In this document: positions 60,892 through 64,000 of the stretch, piece by piece
Layout of the letters: every line of letters starts with the position of its first letter
Position numbering within the stretch: position 1 is the first letter of the stretch
Assembly: GCF_000149955.1 (NCBI RefSeq)
Contig: NC_030990.1
Location: 3,771,482 to 3,835,481, forward strand
DNA length: 64,000 bases
From: Fusarium oxysporum f. sp. lycopersici 4287
Lineage: Eukaryota; Ascomycota; Sordariomycetes; Hypocreales; Nectriaceae
Direction: 5' to 3'
The notes under the pieces: generated by a model
What the model saw: the letters and a program-made list of their open reading frames with translations, nothing else
What the model was told of the DNA's origin: nothing
Database searches by the model: none
Made by a program: the position numbers and the translations under genes

Positions 60892-61001
60892 GGACTTTCG
60901 GGCCTTCGAGAGTCCGCTGGCAGTTGAAGATCCCGGGACCCGTGAGGCCCGGGATCTTCCATGTACAACTCTGCGGAGTGAGAAGTGAAACTCTGAGAGT
61001 T
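60892..61001. repeat. Cluster of four consecutive inverted repeats
   Basis: Four hairpin-forming segments follow one another within 110 bases. The first is GGACTTTCG/CGAGAGTCC (60892-60915, one mismatch, 6-base loop). The second is a perfect 12-base pair GAAGATCCCGGG/CCCGGGATCTTC (60926-60959, 10-base loop). The third is a short ACTC/GAGT repeat near 60968-60979. The fourth is AACTCT-G-AGAGTT (60989-61001). The region is noncoding as far as I can see. It may be a structured RNA, a recombination relic or a protein-binding array. Confidence 0.5.
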
Positions 61002-61448
61002 CCCTTTGCCACGGAATACACGTAGCTTTTGGGCATCGTCTTGACAACAAGGGTGGCTCATGGCGTCACGGATCTTCACTTTTCATCATCAACCTGGCGC
61101 AGCATAAACAAGTTCAGCTGTGCTTATCTCACCTTTCTGCGTAATTCCTTCTTGGCAATACACTTCAGCCCATATACAGACAGTACTGTATTGTTACCGC
61201 ATGTTACGGTACAGTACCTGCAGTGGAATTAACGTTTATAAAATCCAGCCCCTGCCAAGACACTCTGAGCAGTGAATTGCATCACAGTTTCAGCCATTTT
61301 GACAGGGAAATCTCGGAGGAACCAGGGAGACAAAGTGTGCAAAGCCAAAATTTGAACCCTCGAGCTGGTGTGGGACTCAACAACAGTTACAGAGCTCAAA
61401 GAAGGCTGAAAGCTGAAAAAAAGTGATGAGGTCTCCACTGACGAGACC

Positions 61449-61500
61449 GTAATTTGCGGCCAGACTGTGGCTGATTCTCATTCTTGGTGAGAAATTACGA
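61449..61500. repeat. Branched inverted-repeat element
   Basis: An outer perfect 8-base stem CGTAATTT (61449-61456) and AAATTACG (61493-61500) encloses two internal hairpins, GCCA/TGGC and TTCTCA/TGAGAA. The last overlaps the right outer arm by two bases, so not all stems can form fully at once. Confidence 0.35.
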
Positions 61501-64000
61501 TTGACTTTCATTAGCATTTTACGAGCTGTACCTCGACGGACTGTCGGTGAGTGGAGGAAGCCTTGGGAAGGTATCGTAAAGTACTCAAGCCAATTCTCAT
61601 CGCGACACTAGCGGTCCGAGAACGACGAGGAGAGTGAAAAAAAGGTTCAAGCTTGAAGCTGTTGGTCTAGAAAAGTCTGGATGGGAAGCAAATTTTCAGG
61701 AACCCACAATAGCTTCATCCTCGAGCAGGGAGAGCAAGGAAGTTTCCGGCACACAAGTAATGAATGACCGTTAGACTTTTTCAAAAGTAATTTCTGTCGG
61801 TATTCAGCCTTGTCAGTCGCTGCATCGAGAGTTGTAGCTGAGGTTGAAAAAGCTCAGGCCCTCTTCGGAGAAAATCAATCTCTTGGCAAAGATCTAGGAG
61901 GGCATGTCAAGACAAGTCCCGTCCCTGATCGGCAACTTGACCACACAGAAGCAGAGATTCGAACCGGCAACAAGACCGGGACCGTCATCGTCATAGAGGG
62001 TGCATCTTGCATGACGAAGAATGCTTGTTTCTCAGTCTATAGATGTGGCTTCTCTCAAGGGCTGAATCATGGGCACCCATATCCTGCGGCTGTATCAACA
62101 TCAAGCCATCTCACGGACGGTCGGCTCTTCTCAGGATGAAAGGAACCGGCTAGGGAGAGCGGCAAGGGAAAATGAGATGAGAGTTCACCTCCTCAGACTC
62201 CATCGAATGCTGTACAACCCATCATGCAGCAGTCCACACCTCCTTTGCCAAAAAACCGCGCAACTGTCTTCTCTTTTTTCGGCGTAAAAACAATGCGATG
62301 ATGGGTCCTCTGAGTCGGGCCAGTCCAGTGGTATGTATAACCGGCCGAGACCTGGGTCTGTTTGACGATGCAGCGAGATGGAGCATTGCGGCATGTGGGT
62401 CGACATGCGAGGTGCGGGTAAGGACTTACACGGTGGTGACATTGTTTTGATGAGCATGAGTTGAAGGTATCTACCGTAGATAAATGTACCTGCATCCTCT
62501 TCAGCATTCAACAGTGTCGCAATGTGATACTTTTGAGATTCATGTGCTCGGTCTCCAAACCAGCTAGATCAAAGTCTATGTATGTTGGATGCACTCAATT
62601 TCAAGAAGTGTATCGAAACAACTTCTCAGGATATCCTGTTAATGGCTATCCCATATACTGCTTAGCGGTATGCTGAGCAACTTGAATGCACAGAGCCGAC
62701 TCCATTGTTGCCATGATGGCGATCATCTCGTGATCATTATCCTCTTTGTAGCTTTGATTTTACTCGATGTTTACTTGTTCGTGATCCCAGCCGCAATTTC
62801 AACAACGTAAAGACATAGCATGTTCACCGCCGGAGTCTCGCGATGTCAGAGCCCTGTTTAAAGAGTGGGTGGGCTGTGGGTGAAGGACACTGGACAGTCA
62901 ACTTCAGAAAGGCTATCAGGGCTGCATGAGCGAGAGCAGAAGACACCCTTTCAAACACCTTAAGCACAACAGAGTAACATGCGAATTTAACAGCTACGCG
63001 CTGATACCGCGTCGACTGTCATATTGTTTTAAGATGCGGGGTTTGACTTCACAACGCGGGGTTAGTGCCCAGCAGGACGGGTCAACGTGACGGGGAGCGT
63101 CAATGTTCAAGGAAGCCAGTGAGTGAGAGTGAGCCAGCCTGCCAGTCTTGACCAATGTGCTGTTGTATGTACGATACTACGCGTACCAATTGACATAGCC
63201 GCCAGTAGAGAACTGATATCAAATCAGACAGGTCCGTTATCGCAAAGACCGAGACCCCGAATGTCATTCCTTGGTTGCTCAAGCAAGTTCAAGGGGGGGT
63301 TGCACTGCCTGCATGCAGCTCCAACTCACGGGAAGAGACCGAGGTAATTGGCGATCAGTAAACAGCGCCAGATAGGATTGGACAGTTTCAAACACCTTCC
63401 ATGATCGTCGCAGTATTAAATGAAGTACTGCGAGTCACGAGGAGCACGGATATCGCGCAGCTCAGGTCGGACAAAGGACCTTTCAGTCGTTTCATCTATA
63501 AACTTGTGAAATAGGAGAAAGAGACGATTGTTTCTGTTTGCTATATTAGTCAGTTTCAGGGTCCTTTGTAATAAACCTGAGAGATGATCTTTGAGGATCT
63601 GAAAGGATTCTTGACTCGGATTTCATGCGCCCATTGATTCTGCGGGCACATGGAAAGGCTAGCTATCAGTAAGACACGTCCATGTCCATGTCGATGTCCA
63701 TTCATCCATGTCCATGCCAAACTGTCGTCATCGGGAGATTTCTGGCTTGCATTGCATGCATTTCTGTATGCAAGTGGGCCAGATGTGGGAGAGCTCACGA
63801 GCCTGGTTGTAAGAGAAGGGTTCAATTGGTGGATGGACGAAGGGGTTGCTGTTGATGCGGATTGGAGAGACAACATGACACCTAAGACGGTTACTGCGTG
63901 CGTCCCTGAAGCAAGGGTAGATCGCAGACGAAGACGTAGACGGCAGCTTAGCTTGCGAGTGCGGAAATGGCACCAGTAGAAAGGCAGTCTGTCATGAACG

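Larger units (their letters stand above)
59137..64000. other. Gene-free right flank
   Basis: No gene supported in 4.9 kb. Frames such as 61810-62139 (+), 62185-62511 (-) and 63650-63979 (+) lack domains. A possible upstream ankyrin exon could lie at 59315-59280 on the minus strand (MDYLSVVLDLLE), but this is weak. Inverted-repeat clusters at 60892-61001 and 61449-61500 and an imperfect CCATGT tract at 63679-63717 are the only structured features I noticed. Confidence 0.45.

Noticed and set aside
61956..61965. GATTCGAACC, resembling the reverse of a tRNA T loop
   Set aside because: The neighbouring bases do not pair as a T arm and no cloverleaf can be built.

Overview
The window is nuclear DNA of a filamentous ascomycete, most likely Fusarium or a close Sordariomycete relative. 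The signs are short GT-AG introns of about 45-140 bases with CTRAC-type branch sites, pyrimidine-rich leaders before start codons, C-ending codon preference in the well expressed genes, and the protein families present. There is no operon structure; each gene stands alone. A 229-base assembly gap lies at 42961-43189.

Layout from left to right. Positions 1-4437 hold no convincing intact gene. A proline-rich GPI-anchored wall protein (4438-5611, +) is followed by an AAAP-family amino acid permease (8508-10151, +), an RTA1-like seven-helix membrane protein (13689-14642, +) and an M18 aspartyl aminopeptidase with a likely mitochondrial presequence (15474-17114, +). On the minus strand come a small Whi5/Nrm1-like G1/S repressor candidate (17594-18352) and a large Gln-rich Mediator tail subunit Med15 (19713-24331). 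A gene-free, simple-repeat-rich interval of about 10 kb separates Med15 from Sec12 (34656-36502, -), the Sar1 exchange factor of the ER. A bZIP transcription factor (40141 to about 42141, -) lies just before the gap.

Right of the gap is a second gene-poor stretch (43190-49552). It is followed by an SMP-30/gluconolactonase-family enzyme (49553-50563, +), a zinc-ribbon protein gene of unknown function (52503-55256, -), the F1 ATP synthase delta subunit (55731-56548, -) and an ankyrin-repeat gene with an apparent frameshift (56922-59136, -). The last 4.9 kb has no gene but contains a cluster of inverted repeats.

The most interesting locus is the zinc-ribbon gene. One reading frame of 918 codons runs from an ATG to a terminal stop with no frameshift, no TAA and no TGA, yet it carries three internal TAG codons. 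A decayed gene would normally collect all three stop types and indels. Sexual-stage A-to-I mRNA editing known in Fusarium and Neurospora turns UAG into UGG (Trp), so this gene is a candidate for multi-site recoding. An in-frame intron could explain the second TAG, and simple recent nonsense mutation remains possible.

The genes serve separate cellular roles: cell wall, amino acid uptake, lipid/membrane stress, peptide turnover, cell cycle, transcription, ER export and oxidative phosphorylation. I see no metabolic gene cluster and no defence or mobile-element system.
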